This document shows positions 22,840 through 32,734 of a DNA stretch of 64,000 nucleotides, in pieces. The DNA lies in the NCBI GenBank assembly GCA_003586115.2, contig QVOM02000034.1, forward strand, positions 19,512,684-19,576,683, in the 5' to 3' direction. The notes under the pieces were generated by a model, which did no database searches, was not told the DNA's origin, and was given only the letters and a program-made list of their open reading frames with translations. Origin of the DNA: Salvator merianae. Taxonomy: Eukaryota; Chordata; Lepidosauria; Squamata; Teiidae. Position numbers and translations under genes: made by a program. Each line of letters starts with the position of its first letter. Position 1 is the first letter of the stretch.

Positions 22840-23850
22840 TCAGTCCCATTAATCCTACCTGGGGCGGGGGGGAGGGGCCTCCCTGCGCTCCTTCTCTGAG
22901 CAGAGAATTGCAGCAACCCATTGACTCCTTTGATGTTTCATTCCTGCCGGAACTGAAGGCTCCAAGAATAGCCGAGACACGTTCGGAACGCAGCAAGGGG
23001 CTGCGTGTACGTAGCGGCCTTAATCCGGATTCCTTAATTTTCCTCCCTCCCAGGCGTTCATTCATTCAGAATCAGAACTTAATCTGATTTAGTCCCTCCT
23101 CCCTCCCTCTTCTTGCAATGCACGATCTTTCCCCGTCCGCTTAAGCACACGCACGCGCGCGGCGCGGCGCCCTCCCCCTTGTGTGGAAATGACCATCATC
23201 GCCATCATCATCCTCCCTTGCAAGCTTGCGTCTCTTTCGGTCGCGTGTTCTCACTCAGGTCCTCTCCCTTCATTTCTCCCTTTTTGAAAATCTACCTCCT
23301 GCATCGTAGAAGAACGACTGTGAGGTTCAGGACTTGAATGCTTCTCTGCACTAGTTTCTACTCGGTTGCTATCGCAGCTTTGCCGCGCCTGCCTGCAACC
23401 GCTGCTGGCTCTGCTACAACCCCAGCTCGGTGGTCTTACAGACGACTCACGATGAAGGCCAGGGTCCAAGAAGCGCCAGCACGAACACATACATCAGGGT
23501 AGTACCAGGGCGGTCATGGCCTCCGGCCGGATCGCAATGCCAAGCGCTCGTTCCGGCCGATCTCGATCTGACGCGAATTCGCTGGGCTAAGCGAGTCAAG
23601 ACACAAACGCGCGCGCGCCTTCCTCAGAGCTGCTTCACCGGTAGAGCCCCTGGGCTTTTTTTCCCCCCTTCCTGGTCACATTGTTTTGCCTCTGCTGTCT
23701 AGATTATTGATGAGAACAATTTGCAGTACGTGATGCTTTATTCAGTAGGAACAAACGCGGCCCAGGAGGGAGGGAAGGAAGGAGGGAGGGAGGGAGGAGG
23801 AAAGCGTGGCGGCGGCGCGTCACCGCTTTCCCCTCTCTTGGCCTCTTGGG
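22840..23850. promoter_or_regulatory. CpG-rich island, candidate promoter region
   Basis: This kilobase is unlike its flanks: many CpG dinucleotides, GGGGCGGGG near 22862, a GCGCGCGGCGCGGCGCC run near 23153-23170, and a second CpG-dense block around 23500-23645. Neighbouring DNA is AT-leaning and CpG-poor, as expected of methylated vertebrate DNA, so unmethylated island status is plausible. I cannot identify a transcript, TATA box or exon. Part of it (22975-23035, with CGGAACGCAGC and AATCCGGATTCC words) shares words with the right end of the 24.3-25.5 kb element, so some of the CpG content may be transposon-derived. Confidence 0.5.
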
Positions 23851-24264
23851 AGGAAAGCAGCTGATACAACCTATGGAGGAAAAGAGAGAGGCGGGCTGGA
23901 GCCCTTCCGATGGCTTGACTTACAAGCCCTCTCCAACCCCTGGCTGGTTGGAACGGAGGGAGATCATAGACCAAAATATCTGGGCTGGAGGGGGGCACCG
24001 GGATGATGGGAGCTGGCATTGAAAATATGTGGCCCAGACTGGCCCGAGGCATTTTGTTACCTGCCGCCGAAAGCCGTGGTGCGAACTTGTCTCCATCCCA
24101 GGTACATAAACCATACCTGCCAACATTCCTTTAAAAAACAGGGCATTCAAATCATGTCTTGAATGAAATTGCCTCATGGAGCAGGCAAGCCCCAGTGCGT
24201 GGTTAAATGGTAAATGGGGAAGCACCTTTGCTTGCACTGGCAGGGCTTTGATCTACAGCACCTG

Positions 24265-25460
24265 GGGCCCAGTCACACCTAAGTTTTAACCCACCTTCAC
24301 TTTTGGACTGAAAGAACACATCAGCAAAGTGACTAATCATTTCCTTTCCATATTATCTAAGCCAAAGGTGGATTTTCTGAGTTAGATAATTCTGATAGCA
24401 CAGGTCTTACTACTTCAGTGATATTTTCTCAGTCTGAAAGGCCGCGGTTGGACATCGTCAATGTAATCCATATAGAAGAGTACACGCAGTGAATTCGTCT
24501 TCTGGTCATTCCCACAGTTACAATTTAACACGGAGTCAATTCGTATTTGCTCGTTCCCACACTGATATTTCCCATGCTTGGCAGTACCCTTTCTGCCTCC
24601 ACCCCTCATCAAATTCTCCTCCCTATGCAGTCAGCGATTGGCTGCAGTCCCAACGTTCAAACCTTGACGTCACAGGGGCGGGAAACTCCAGCTCCGCTCT
24701 CTGTATGTCCCTGCTGCTGCTTCAGAACAGTGATTCGCCATTTGTTCCTTCTCCTCCCTGCAGCCTCTGTCTACACAAGCAGAACTTTAAAACTATGAAC
24801 TTTAAGCTTTTTAAAGTTCTTTTGAAATGCGCATGAGAGCTCCCCTGCTGAGCAACTGCAGCAATTTAAAAGTAGCGGGAGAGGTCCATAACAAAGGGAA
24901 AAAGTGGGGAGGGAACGTGGGGGGGCTCTACTGTTTTTAACTGTGTGCTGACCACGGCAAAACTCCAAACAGGGGCAGTTTATTTTTTGCTTTAAAGAGC
25001 AGATGGAAGTGTAGAAAGCCTTTAATTTCTTCCTGGCAGGACCGCAGCTTAGCGAAGAAGGAGGACGATTTCTTTTCCCCTGGCAGCGAGGGAAGGGGGG
25101 ATAATGGAGGCAGAGGAAACTAATGTGCTTCCTGCCCACCCACAAAGTCTGTCATTGGATGGCACAAAATGGGGATCCCTCCCTCTGCACGCCCCCCAAA
25201 ACAGTACGGTCCCTCTCAAATAATCGCTTTCCCCATGCCCACAGCACAAAGTAAAGCGCGCTAGCGATCTGGAACGGCTTGAGAGTTCATTAAATCCGAA
25301 GACAAAGTAATCCGGATTTCGCCAATTTAATCCATAAAAATTACGGAACGGCAAGATCATGTCGGGACAGCGGGAACTGAAGACGGCCTGTAAACTGATT
25401 AAATGCTGTGTCGGAACGCAGCCAAAGTGGACTGAAGCTGGATTAAGTGTGACTGGACCC
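24265..25460. mobile_element. 1.2 kb TIR element with promoter-like interior
   Basis: Left end GGGCCCAGTCACACCTAAG; the complement of the right end is GGGTCCAGTCACACTTAATC. CTG flanks both sides (24262-24264 and 25461-25463). At 1196 bp it is the longest 3-bp-duplication element here apart from interrupted ones. The interior is less repetitive than the rest and includes a cluster of promoter-type words at 24636-24685. Open frames are at most 124 codons and show no transposase motif. Confidence 0.78.
24636..24685. promoter_or_regulatory. Promoter-like cluster: inverted CCAAT, CRE, GC box
   Basis: GATTGG (inverted CCAAT) at 24636-24641, the full palindromic CRE TGACGTCA at 24665-24672, and GGGGCGGGAAA (Sp1/E2F-like) at 24675-24685 fall within 50 bp. 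Each word is known from vertebrate promoters; that they act here is inference. Confidence 0.45.
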
Positions 25461-25907
25461 CTGGATTGGTGCAGGCAAGCAACTGTGCCTAATCTAATTG
25501 CCTCCCCGCTTCAAGTTGTCTCCCATGTCATCCTATGAACTAGAGGAGGCAATTTCATATTGGCAGGTACGCATAAATTGGCTGTTGAGTTGGTATCACT
25601 CAGTGAACCTGAGTGGGCTTGTGAAGGGGGCCTGGGCCATGCTACATCCGTAGGCCTGTCTGCCAACTGAGTGGTACAGGGATGTGCTTAAGAGGCACCA
25701 CAGGGAAGTGGCTGCATCACTATCAGGGGCAGTGAGGAAAAAATAATATTCCCATTTGATCTGTGTTTTGAATTTCGGGGGGGGGGGATGTGGTTCAGAG
25801 AGCTTAAAGAGAGTCTTCCAGCTGGAGTCTCACTCCTCCTTCACCAACCTCATGTCAATGTTCTGTGCTCTGTGGGGCACTACTGTTGCAGTAGCTGTGG
25901 AAAGTCT
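25461..25907. other. Spacer with a G run
   Basis: A run of ten G lies near 25779-25788. No other feature recognised. Confidence 0.35.
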
Positions 25908-26123
25908 TGAGGCAGGATTTTGTAAAGACCCTCACTGGCAAGACCATTATCCTGGAAGGAGTTCACCTTGAACCTAGTGCTGCATTTGAGGACTGGGATG
26001 CAGATCTTTGTGAAGATCCTCACTGGCAAGACCATTACCCTAGAGGTGGAACCCAGTGGCACCATTGAGGACATCAAGGCCAAGGTCTTCAAACCAGAGG
26101 ATGTTGCTGGACTTGGTAATTAG
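25908..26123 (+). pseudogene. Ubiquitin pseudogene, two truncated units
   Basis: Two starts of a ubiquitin unit lie about 85 bp apart instead of the 228 bp of a normal polyubiquitin repeat. The first (25908-25990) encodes [13 protein letters not shown] without a start methionine, then degenerates. The second starts with ATG at 25998 and encodes [20 protein letters not shown] followed by [10 protein letters not shown], which is ubiquitin residues 1-30 with T7I and D21G, then loses homology and stops at 26121. The first unit therefore breaks off after about residue 24 and joins directly to the second. No introns are visible and the rest of the coding region is absent, so a processed and deleted copy is likely. 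I cannot tell which ubiquitin gene it came from. Confidence 0.88.
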
Positions 26124-26460
26124 CTAGGCTGGCTTCTACTGATGGTTTGTACCTGTTGATCAATCATTCCCTCTCCTGTAAGACTGTGCTCAGATGGTAT
26201 GTAAGGTGTCCACTCTCACAACATGTAGGTCACACAGTTCCAGGTGTCATACTCCATCATGGACACATGGAAATGTCAGGAGGGCAAGAATGCAGGATCC
26301 ACAGTCTCCAAGTGCTTCTCCTGTACTTCCTCCCTGCTGTGTTGGTTCAGGTGTCCATTGGATGTCCTTCACTGACACAGTGACAGAATGTTCAGTGGGC
26401 CTGCCTGGATTGCTGAGGCAATGGATTCACTGGCATCTGGTGAGAAACCAGTTGTTGCCA
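26124..26460. other. No gene recognised
   Basis: Could include the 3' trailer of the ubiquitin retrocopy, but no poly(A) tail is evident. Confidence 0.35.
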
Positions 26461-26461
26461 T

Positions 26462-27035
26462 GGTGAACTGAACATAAGAACATAAGAGAAGCCCTGTTGG
26501 ATCAGGCCATGGCTCATCTAGTCCCGTATCCTGTTTCACACAGTGACCCACCAATTGCTTCTGGGCATTCCCAAGCAGAATAAAAGGCAAAACCTTCATC
26601 TGCTTTTGACTCCCTGCAAATGGTTTAACAGACATGCTGCCTGTGTTTCCAACCTGGAGGCAGTACCCAGGCATCCATTCTAGTAGCCATTGATACACCT
26701 GACTTCCATGAACCCATCCAATCCTTTCTTAAAGCTATCCAAGATGTTTGCTCTCACCACCTCTTCTTGTAATAAATTCCGTAGACTGATGACCCTCTGG
26801 GTGAAAAAATACTTCCCCTTGTTGGTCCTAACTCTCCTGTCCTACCCATCAGCTTCATAGAGTGTCCCCCTGGTTCTAGTGGTGTGTGATAGAGAAAATA
26901 ATTTTTCTTTATCCACCTTATTCATACTGGGCATGGTTTTATATACTTCTAGCAGGTCTTCTCTTAAACTCCCTCTTTCAAGGCTGAAGAGGCCAAGACG
27001 TTGCAGCCTTACTTCAAAAGGAAGGTGTTTCAGAG
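26462..27035 (-). mobile_element. CR1/L3-like LINE, 3' end
   Basis: Minus-strand copy. It opens on the plus strand with the tail repeat AACATAAGAACATAAGAG, then GATCAGGCCATGGC and the CACAGTGACCCACC word, and ends with the ORF2 C-terminal region (26760-27000), including the complement of codons for the KYFF and NLFYK segments seen at 0-0.3 kb. Stops interrupt it. Confidence 0.8.
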
Positions 27036-27109
27036 CTGCAGTTGCACAGCCATGTCCGTGCCAGGACTTCCACTGGTCCTTGTCAAGCCTCTAAACAACA
27101 GGAACAGGA

Positions 27110-27405
27110 ACACTTCTTCTTCTTCTTGTTGTTATTTATTTATTTAAAAAACAACAGTAAACACAGCAAATGAGATCACAATGCTGGCTTTCATAGATTT
27201 TCACTTCGGACACTTCCCAGGCGTCTAGGAGTGTGTGATATACCGGCGAATGATGTGAGCAGAGCCGAGTAGGGTGGCCTTTTGCAACTGACAGATGGTG
27301 ATTTTGTCAGCGCCTATTGTTTTCAAGTGCCGGCCTTTAGGTCTTTAGGCACGGCACCCAGTGTGCCGATTACCACTGGGACCACCTGTACAGGTTTGTG
27401 CCAGA
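27110..27405 (-). mobile_element. R4/R2-like LINE 3' end, copy 1
   Basis: The minus strand encodes, with one frameshift, VVPVVIGTLGAVPKDLK and then GADKITICQLQKATLLGSAH, followed by IIRRYI and a stop. This layout (VVPVVIG-LGAV ... LQKA-LLG-A-I-R) matches the extreme C-terminus of site-specific-type LINEs of the R2/R4 lineage that are common in squamates. An (AAT/TTTA)-rich tail lies at 27125-27150. Clade assignment is from memory. Confidence 0.6.
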
Positions 27406-27411
27406 GCTGTT

Positions 27412-27434
27412 GCAATCATCATCATCATCATCAT
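27412..27434. repeat. (ATC)n microsatellite
   Basis: Seven or so ATC units between two R4-like ends. Confidence 0.9.
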
Positions 27435-27449
27435 CTGCCAATAACGAAG

Positions 27450-28035
27450 AACTGGTGAGAACATACTATTGAAAAAATGATAGACAATGAGCAGGTCAAA
27501 ATACTAAGGGACTTGTGAATACAAGCTGACAAAGTTTGGCACCTAATACACCAGAGCTAATCTTAGTTGCGAAGAAGGAGATCTGGATTACCGGCTTAGC
27601 AATATCTGGTGACAGCACAGTCAAAGACAACTTGAGAAGAAATATCAAGGTTTGAAAATTGAAATTGAAGGACTATGGCACAAACCAGCAATCGTGGTTC
27701 CACACTGAGTGCCATACCAAGACCTTGGTTGGCATTTAGAACATTTGCATATTGACAGAAATCTCCATTGGTCAACTGCAAGAGGCCACACTGCCTGGAT
27801 ATGCACACATCTTACACCGAGACATTATGTCATCCTAAATTCTTGGGAAGAATTCAATGCAAAATGTAGGCTAACATCAGCTAAAAAAATGGCAGCTGTG
27901 ATATCACATGGTAGAATAATAATAATTTCTATTCTCTAATATTATCATAATGGCTCTTAAGTTCTTGGTTAGGACTTGAATTGTTGAGTTTGACCCTGTC
28001 TAGGACTGAATTCTTCTGAATAATAATTATAATTT
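27450..28035 (+). mobile_element. R4/R2-like LINE 3' end, copy 2
   Basis: Plus strand, more decayed. About 27640-27840 encodes a stretch ending ISIGQLQEATLPGYAHILH, clearly the same module as LQKATLLGSAHII in the neighbouring copy. A 3' UTR with GTTCTTGGTTAGGACTTGAA follows and ends in AATAATAATTATAAT. Several stops and frameshifts. Confidence 0.6.
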
Positions 28036-28214
28036 GTGAAGGCCTTTCAGGGGCTGGCCTGACAAAGCAGGAGACAGTCCTGCCCCCTCCAATTCCCAAG
28101 AAGCCTGGGAAAGGAGCTGGGAGCAAGGTGAGGAAAGGCAAGTTAAATCAGTAGCCCAAGAGAAAAAGATCCAAAAAAATCCCAACATACTGGTTAACAA
28201 AGTTGTTTTAAATA

Positions 28215-28495
28215 TTCCATAAGAACATAAGAAAGAGCCCTGCTAGATCAGGCCGTGGCCCGTCCAGCATCCTGTCTCACACAGTGGCCCACTAATTGCT
28301 TCTGGGCATTCTCAAGCAAAAGACAAAGGCAAAATCTTCACCTGCTCTTGCCTCCCTACAAATGGCCTTTAGGGGCATCCTGTGTGTCCCTTCAACCTGG
28401 AGGAAGTACCTAGGCATCCATTCTGGTAGCCATTGATACACCTGGTCTCCATGAATTTGTCTAAACCTTTCTTAAAGCTACCCAGGCTGGAAAAT
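28215..28495 (-). mobile_element. CR1/L3-like LINE, 3' UTR only
   Basis: Tail AAGAACATAAGAAAGAG, then GATCAGGCCGTGGCC and the CACAGTGGCCCACTAATTGC word. It stops before the coding region. Confidence 0.8.
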
Positions 28496-28757
28496 TTCTT
28501 GCCTATTCAGATCTAATATTAAACTGACTATATACTTTGATGCATTTTATTTCAAGACTGCATATATTGGATAAGATTATAGTGAAGCAGGATTTCATTG
28601 AGTTAAAAATGTGAAACGAGACACTGAGAAAGACCATATTGTGTTGAAGCATGTCTGGCTTGAATTATTAGCAAGATATTGGCTCCTGGTGGATGTACAT
28701 GAAAAAATTATTTTGTTGGTTTGGCTTATCAGGAAGACACTGACATTTGGTTACTGT

Positions 28758-29253
28758 GGGTCTGTTCACACTTACCACAGTATAACGCTCTAATTAGCAG
28801 GGTTCAGGCCAGCTAGGATCAGGTACTGTGAGGAGTGTTCACACTTGTCAGCACTGGAACAGTTCACGAGCTGACCAGTAGAGGGAGCAATGCGAATGGG
28901 AATGTGCTAGTTAGGTAACTGGTCTGGACGTGGGTCCGAAACGGCTGCCAGGGTCCAGACCCCAAAGTCTGAACCTGGGTCTGAACTGTCTGACGGTGCC
29001 TGCACGGCCATGCAGTCCCCGGCCCGCCACCATTCCACACCAGGGAGTGGTGTGAACACACCTTTCCTGATTTGCACCTGATCATTCAAGTCAGCTTGGA
29101 GACCACAATTTAGTTGACCAAAGCTGGTAGGCTTCAGGGGAGCATCAGGTGGGCTTCGGTAGGTTTCAAGTCAGCTGGGGCTGTTTGCAGATGTGAATAC
29201 TACATTCTAATGAGTGTCCTGGAACGTTTCTCTTGCTAAGTGAGAACAGGCCC
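28758..29253. mobile_element. GGGCC-type TIR element, copy F5
   Basis: Left end GGGTCTGTTCACACTTACC; the right end is the complement of GGGCCTGTTCTCACTTAGC. TGT is duplicated on both sides (28755-28757 and 29254-29256). It is closely related to the nested element at 53960-54477: both have GGTTCAGGC near the left and GGCTTCGGTAGGTTTCA/GGCTTTGGTAGATTTCA near the right. Confidence 0.88.
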
Positions 29254-29256
29254 TGT

Positions 29257-30019
29257 ATATCAAGCAATTAACTTATGAATACCAGTTCCTCACTGAGAAT
29301 TTTATTGTTACACAATTGCTATATTATCGGTGGTATTTATATGTGTTATCTTTATATTGGCTTAAGGATATAGTTTTGCCGTCTAAACATATTTTATTCA
29401 TTTTAGATTGAGAATTCTAGTAATATATATATATATTTGATAATTCAAACCAAAATCCTATTGTTTGGTTTTTAGTTGCTAAGGCAAGTGCACACCCCTA
29501 CTTTTTATTGCTTTGATATACAACCCATATTTTCCTCATGAATCATATCAGAGTTATTACAATTTCAGTGCCTGTGGCATGAATTATTATTTTATTTTAA
29601 GAAAAAGATTTATTTTAAAAAACACAAAGCATGAACTCTGTTGATTATTTCAGGCTAATAGAATACCAATAAAGTGACACTTATAATTTCTGTTAAGTCT
29701 CCACATGCCTCAGTTTCCCCATTTTCCAAATACAGATTCTAATAAAGTTTCCAGGAGGGATATTGTGAGAATTAACTCTAATGTTGTATGCCTATTAGGG
29801 CAAAAGGCATTAGAAGACAGAAGCTGCTGTTCTCTATTTGTTTCTCCTTACGGCAAAATAAAAATCACGGCCAGAGGTACAGAGGTTTACGATGGGTCAC
29901 TGTGTGAACAGTTTGAGAGAATAACTTTTTAGCTTTTTCATTAAAGATAATTGAGATCTACAGAAATGAAAGAAAGTTTCCAACCCTACCATAGGCAGTT
30001 TTGAAAGGGCAATCAACTG
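29257..30019. other. AT-rich stretch with one MIR-like remnant
   Basis: AT-rich, no exon seen. Contains the MIR-like segment listed separately. Confidence 0.4.
29704..29790 (+). mobile_element. MIR-like SINE remnant
   Basis: ATGCCTCAGTTTCCCCATTT followed about 50 bases later by TTGTGAGAATTAA. These two words in this order and spacing are those of the MIR core and 3' region. Too short to be certain. Confidence 0.4.
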
Positions 30020-30022
30020 TTA

Positions 30023-30309
30023 GGTCTCATCCACACTGTCGATTTTGGGCACTCCTAGAGCACCCTGCAACTCAGCAGGCAAATGTTCCCACCTCCACCA
30101 GGTCTACCGGCTGCCCCAGGGGCACAAAATCTACCCCTGGAGATAGCCAAAGAGCAAAGCACTACAAATGACTCTGAGGGTGGATTGTGACCAGCGGCGG
30201 CCTGTCGCTTTAAGGGTGGGTGTTCAGAACCCGCTGGAAGGGAGCGATTGCTGTTTGTGGGGCCTCCGGGCCTCCGTACTGTCGCACACCTTTTGGTGTG
30301 GATCCTGCC
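30023..30309. mobile_element. TIR element, family H, with family A sequence inside
   Basis: Left end GGTCTCATCCACACTG; the complement of the right end is GGCAGGATCCACACCAA. Flanks TTA and TTT agree at two of three bases. The half copy of foldback family A at 30192-30292 lies inside it. Confidence 0.55.
30192..30292. mobile_element. Foldback hAT-like MITE, family A, half copy
   Basis: Starts CAGCGGCGGCCTGTCGC and runs through GGGCCTCCGTACTGTCGC, the centre of the palindrome. The second arm is missing. Confidence 0.75.
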
Positions 30310-30484
30310 TTTCTTCAAATTTAGCACAGCTAACATTTTCTTTCTAACACCTGGAAAGAGGAACCACAGATATCTCTTAGCCTATTTTAAAAAAATGTTA
30401 GAATATGTGAGATTGCTATAATATTCCATGGGAATGGGTTATGCATACTGACACTGAAGAAATTATTATCGTAGAAGTAATATG

Positions 30485-30660
30485 AGATACAGGCCAGATG
30501 ACTCTAAAGACCATTTGCAGGGAGTCGAGAGCAGATGAATGTATTGCCTTCATCTTCTGCTTGAGAATGCCCAGAAGCAATTGGGGGGCTACTGTGTGAG
30601 ACAGGATGCTGAACTAGATGGACTGTGGCCTGATCCAGCAGGGCTCCTCTTATGTTCGAA
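30485..30660 (+). mobile_element. CR1/L3-like LINE, 3' UTR
   Basis: Plus-strand 3' end with GAATGCCCAGAAGCAATTGG, CTAGATGGACTGTGGCC and GATCCAGCAGGGCTCCTC. Confidence 0.8.
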
Positions 30661-30844
30661 ACTTTGTGCAGAAGAAGACATTTCAGTAGATGTCTTTTGT
30701 CTACTGCAAGCCAAAAAAGTAAAGATGTTCTTGAGTTGAGTTCAGCTCCTAGTGAACACATGAAGACATATATGCAATTTTTGAAAAAGCAATGCAATCA
30801 GGGTTGTAAGTGTGATTGTCTCTGGTAATTAAGAGATGAATGGA

Positions 30845-31055
30845 TGTCCAGGTACCATCTCTAGGTTGGAAAAACAGGCAAGATGCCTCTAAAGGCCATT
30901 TGTAGGGAGTTGATAGCAGGTTAAGGTTTGCCTTTGTCTTCAGCTTGAGAATGTCCACTATATGTTGCCACTGTGTGACACAGGATGCTGGACTAGGTGG
31001 GCTATGGCCTGATCTAGCAGGGCTCCTCTTATATTCTTAAGTTCTTAAAAAGGAA
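30845..31055 (+). mobile_element. CR1/L3-like LINE, 3' UTR
   Basis: Plus-strand 3' end that begins GTCCAGGTACCATCTC and ends GGCTCCTCTTATATTCTTAA, with the TTCTTAAGTTCTTAA tail repeat. Confidence 0.8.
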
Positions 31056-31068
31056 TCAATATTGATAC

Positions 31069-31259
31069 CAGGCGTGGTCCGTCCCTTTAAAAGTGGGTGT
31101 TCGCTCCCGCCCCATCACCGTTCGCGGGGCCACCGAGCCTCCGTAGTGATGCAGCGGGTCGCCTAGCGACCTGCTGCGTCACTATGGAGGCTCGGTGGCC
31201 CTGTGAACGGCAATGGGGCGGGAGCGAACACCTGCTTTTAAAGGGACGGACTGCTGCTG
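31069..31259. mobile_element. Foldback hAT-like MITE, family A, best-preserved copy
   Basis: 191 bp, palindromic almost to the centre (GTCGCCTAGCGAC near 31158). Left end CAGGCGTGGTCCGTCCC; complement of the right end CAGCAGCAGTCCGTCCC. Flanked by a perfect 8-bp duplication, ATTGATAC at 31061-31068 and 31260-31267. Arms include CCGAGCCTCCGTAGTGATGC and its complement. The near identity of the arms marks a recent insertion. Confidence 0.95.
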
Positions 31260-31429
31260 ATTGATACAGCCAAAAAATATTAGTAAAAATCAGAGCTGAG
31301 GAAGTGTTGGAGATCTACAACTCTAATGATACTTAGACATGGAACTTAGAATTGTTGTTCAAAAATAAACTTTCCCAATCATCATATTTACACTCAGATT
31401 GAGCTGAAAGGTGATATTGGTGCTCACAC

Positions 31430-31620
31430 ATTTATTTATTTTAAAAAATACTTTTATACTGCTTCCTATCTTGAGATCCCAAAGTGGTTTACAAAGAACC
31501 CAGAAAACAGAAATATAAAAGCACACAAATCCCCCCCAAAGTTAATTAAAATATATTATAGTTAAATAAAATTAAATATAATTAAAAAAAAATTAAAACA
31601 GCTGGCGAGAAATGACCATT
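31430..31620 (-). repeat. Interspersed LINE-tail-like repeat, family J
   Basis: ACTTTTATACTGCTTCCTAT, GATCCCAAAGTGGTTTACAA and an A-rich block with AAAACAGCTGGCGAG. It matches the reverse complement of 61.1-61.2 kb (CACTTTGAAATCCCAGATAG). Confidence 0.6.
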
Positions 31621-31663
31621 CACACGGTGAAAGGATGGGTGAAATGTCTGAAAGTTGTAACTA

Positions 31664-32026
31664 AGGCCATTTCCACACTTATCTTGCTGATCCAGTCCAG
31701 GAAGACTGGGCTAGACTGGAGCAGTTCCAGGTGCTGGTTCACTCCTTCTATCCTGGAAGCCTTCTGCATTTGGAAGGCTGGCTCTGAAGATCACGTGATC
31801 TCGGAGCCAGTTTCTGGGTTCTTCAATGGCTAGGAACAGAAGTTCCTGGCCTTGGAACCCTAGGGGAACCCATTTTGGTGATGCAATTTGGTGTGCCATT
31901 GAAATGGGTCCCCCTGCTAAACCGGAATAGGGAGACCTGTACACTTCCGCATACCTCCTTGTGCCATTCCAGAGGTCTGTGGACTGCTGGTATCTGCCCA
32001 TATCCCAATCTAGTGCGGAAAGGCCC
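31664..32026. mobile_element. GGGCC-type TIR element, copy F6
   Basis: Left end AGGCCATTTCCACACTTATC; complement of the right end GGGCCTTTCCGCACTAGATT. Flanks CTA and ATA agree at two of three bases. Interior differs from other copies. Confidence 0.6.
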
Positions 32027-32109
32027 ATAAGCACAGTAAAGATTTGTTTATATAATACTATAATACAATAGTATTATATATTATGTAGTATTTAAATTAT
32101 ATAATATAT

Positions 32110-32560
32110 AATGCCCTATATTGCCATCCTAGGCCATGGTCAGTGTGGGGCGCAGCAGCAGGTGAAGTTGCAGGATGTCATTGTCAGTAGCAGTACGACT
32201 GGCAGCATTGGTGGCGTCTGGGTGGTAGGTTGGCCTCTCCTGGGGCAGGGCAAAGCAAGGTGGCTCTGTGGGTGGCACAGAATGAGCATGGCAGGCAGTG
32301 AGCAGCTCGTGTTACCGCCTCTGGTTGATGTGAGTGCCAAAGAGCCTGGTTGCTGCCCTCCATACTGCTTCTGAGCTCCATGACAGCCCTTTGCCTGGGT
32401 CCATTTCTGGCTGAAACAGACTCAGTGCTGGGATTATCTGATTTTTAGGATAGTCCAATTCAAGGTATGAAAGTCCTCAAAAAAACTGGAAATGCACTTT
32501 GGCATTTGATCTCTGAGGACTGAAGATGGTCTTCAATCTTAAATATACGGTATGTCTGAG
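32110..32560. mobile_element. TIR element, family C, copy 3
   Basis: Same orientation as copy 1: ACAGACTCAGTGCTGGGATT, then AAGTCCTCAAAAAAACTGG and AATGCACTTTGGCATTTGAT. The G-rich interior (32140-32340) differs from the other two copies. Borders are approximate. Confidence 0.6.
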
Positions 32561-32734
32561 ACTCTAGAGTGGTTTACAATAAAAATTAAATCACACTTGC
32601 AGGAAACTAATTATAAACAGTTAAGTTAATCAAATGGTATGGGGAGGAGCATTCCACTTCAGAGAAGGCCCAGCTGTGGGTAACAATAAGGCGATATTTG
32701 TGAACCCAAAGCACCTGGATCTTGTGGTGCATCC

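Noticed and set aside
23517..23591. 24-codon frame starting ATGGCCTCCGG inside the CpG island
   Set aside because: Too short, no Kozak-supported transcript evidence and no homology recognised.
27110..28035. Twin-priming (5' inversion) of a single LINE
   Set aside because: Both halves contain the same C-terminal module, so this is two copies, not one inverted copy.
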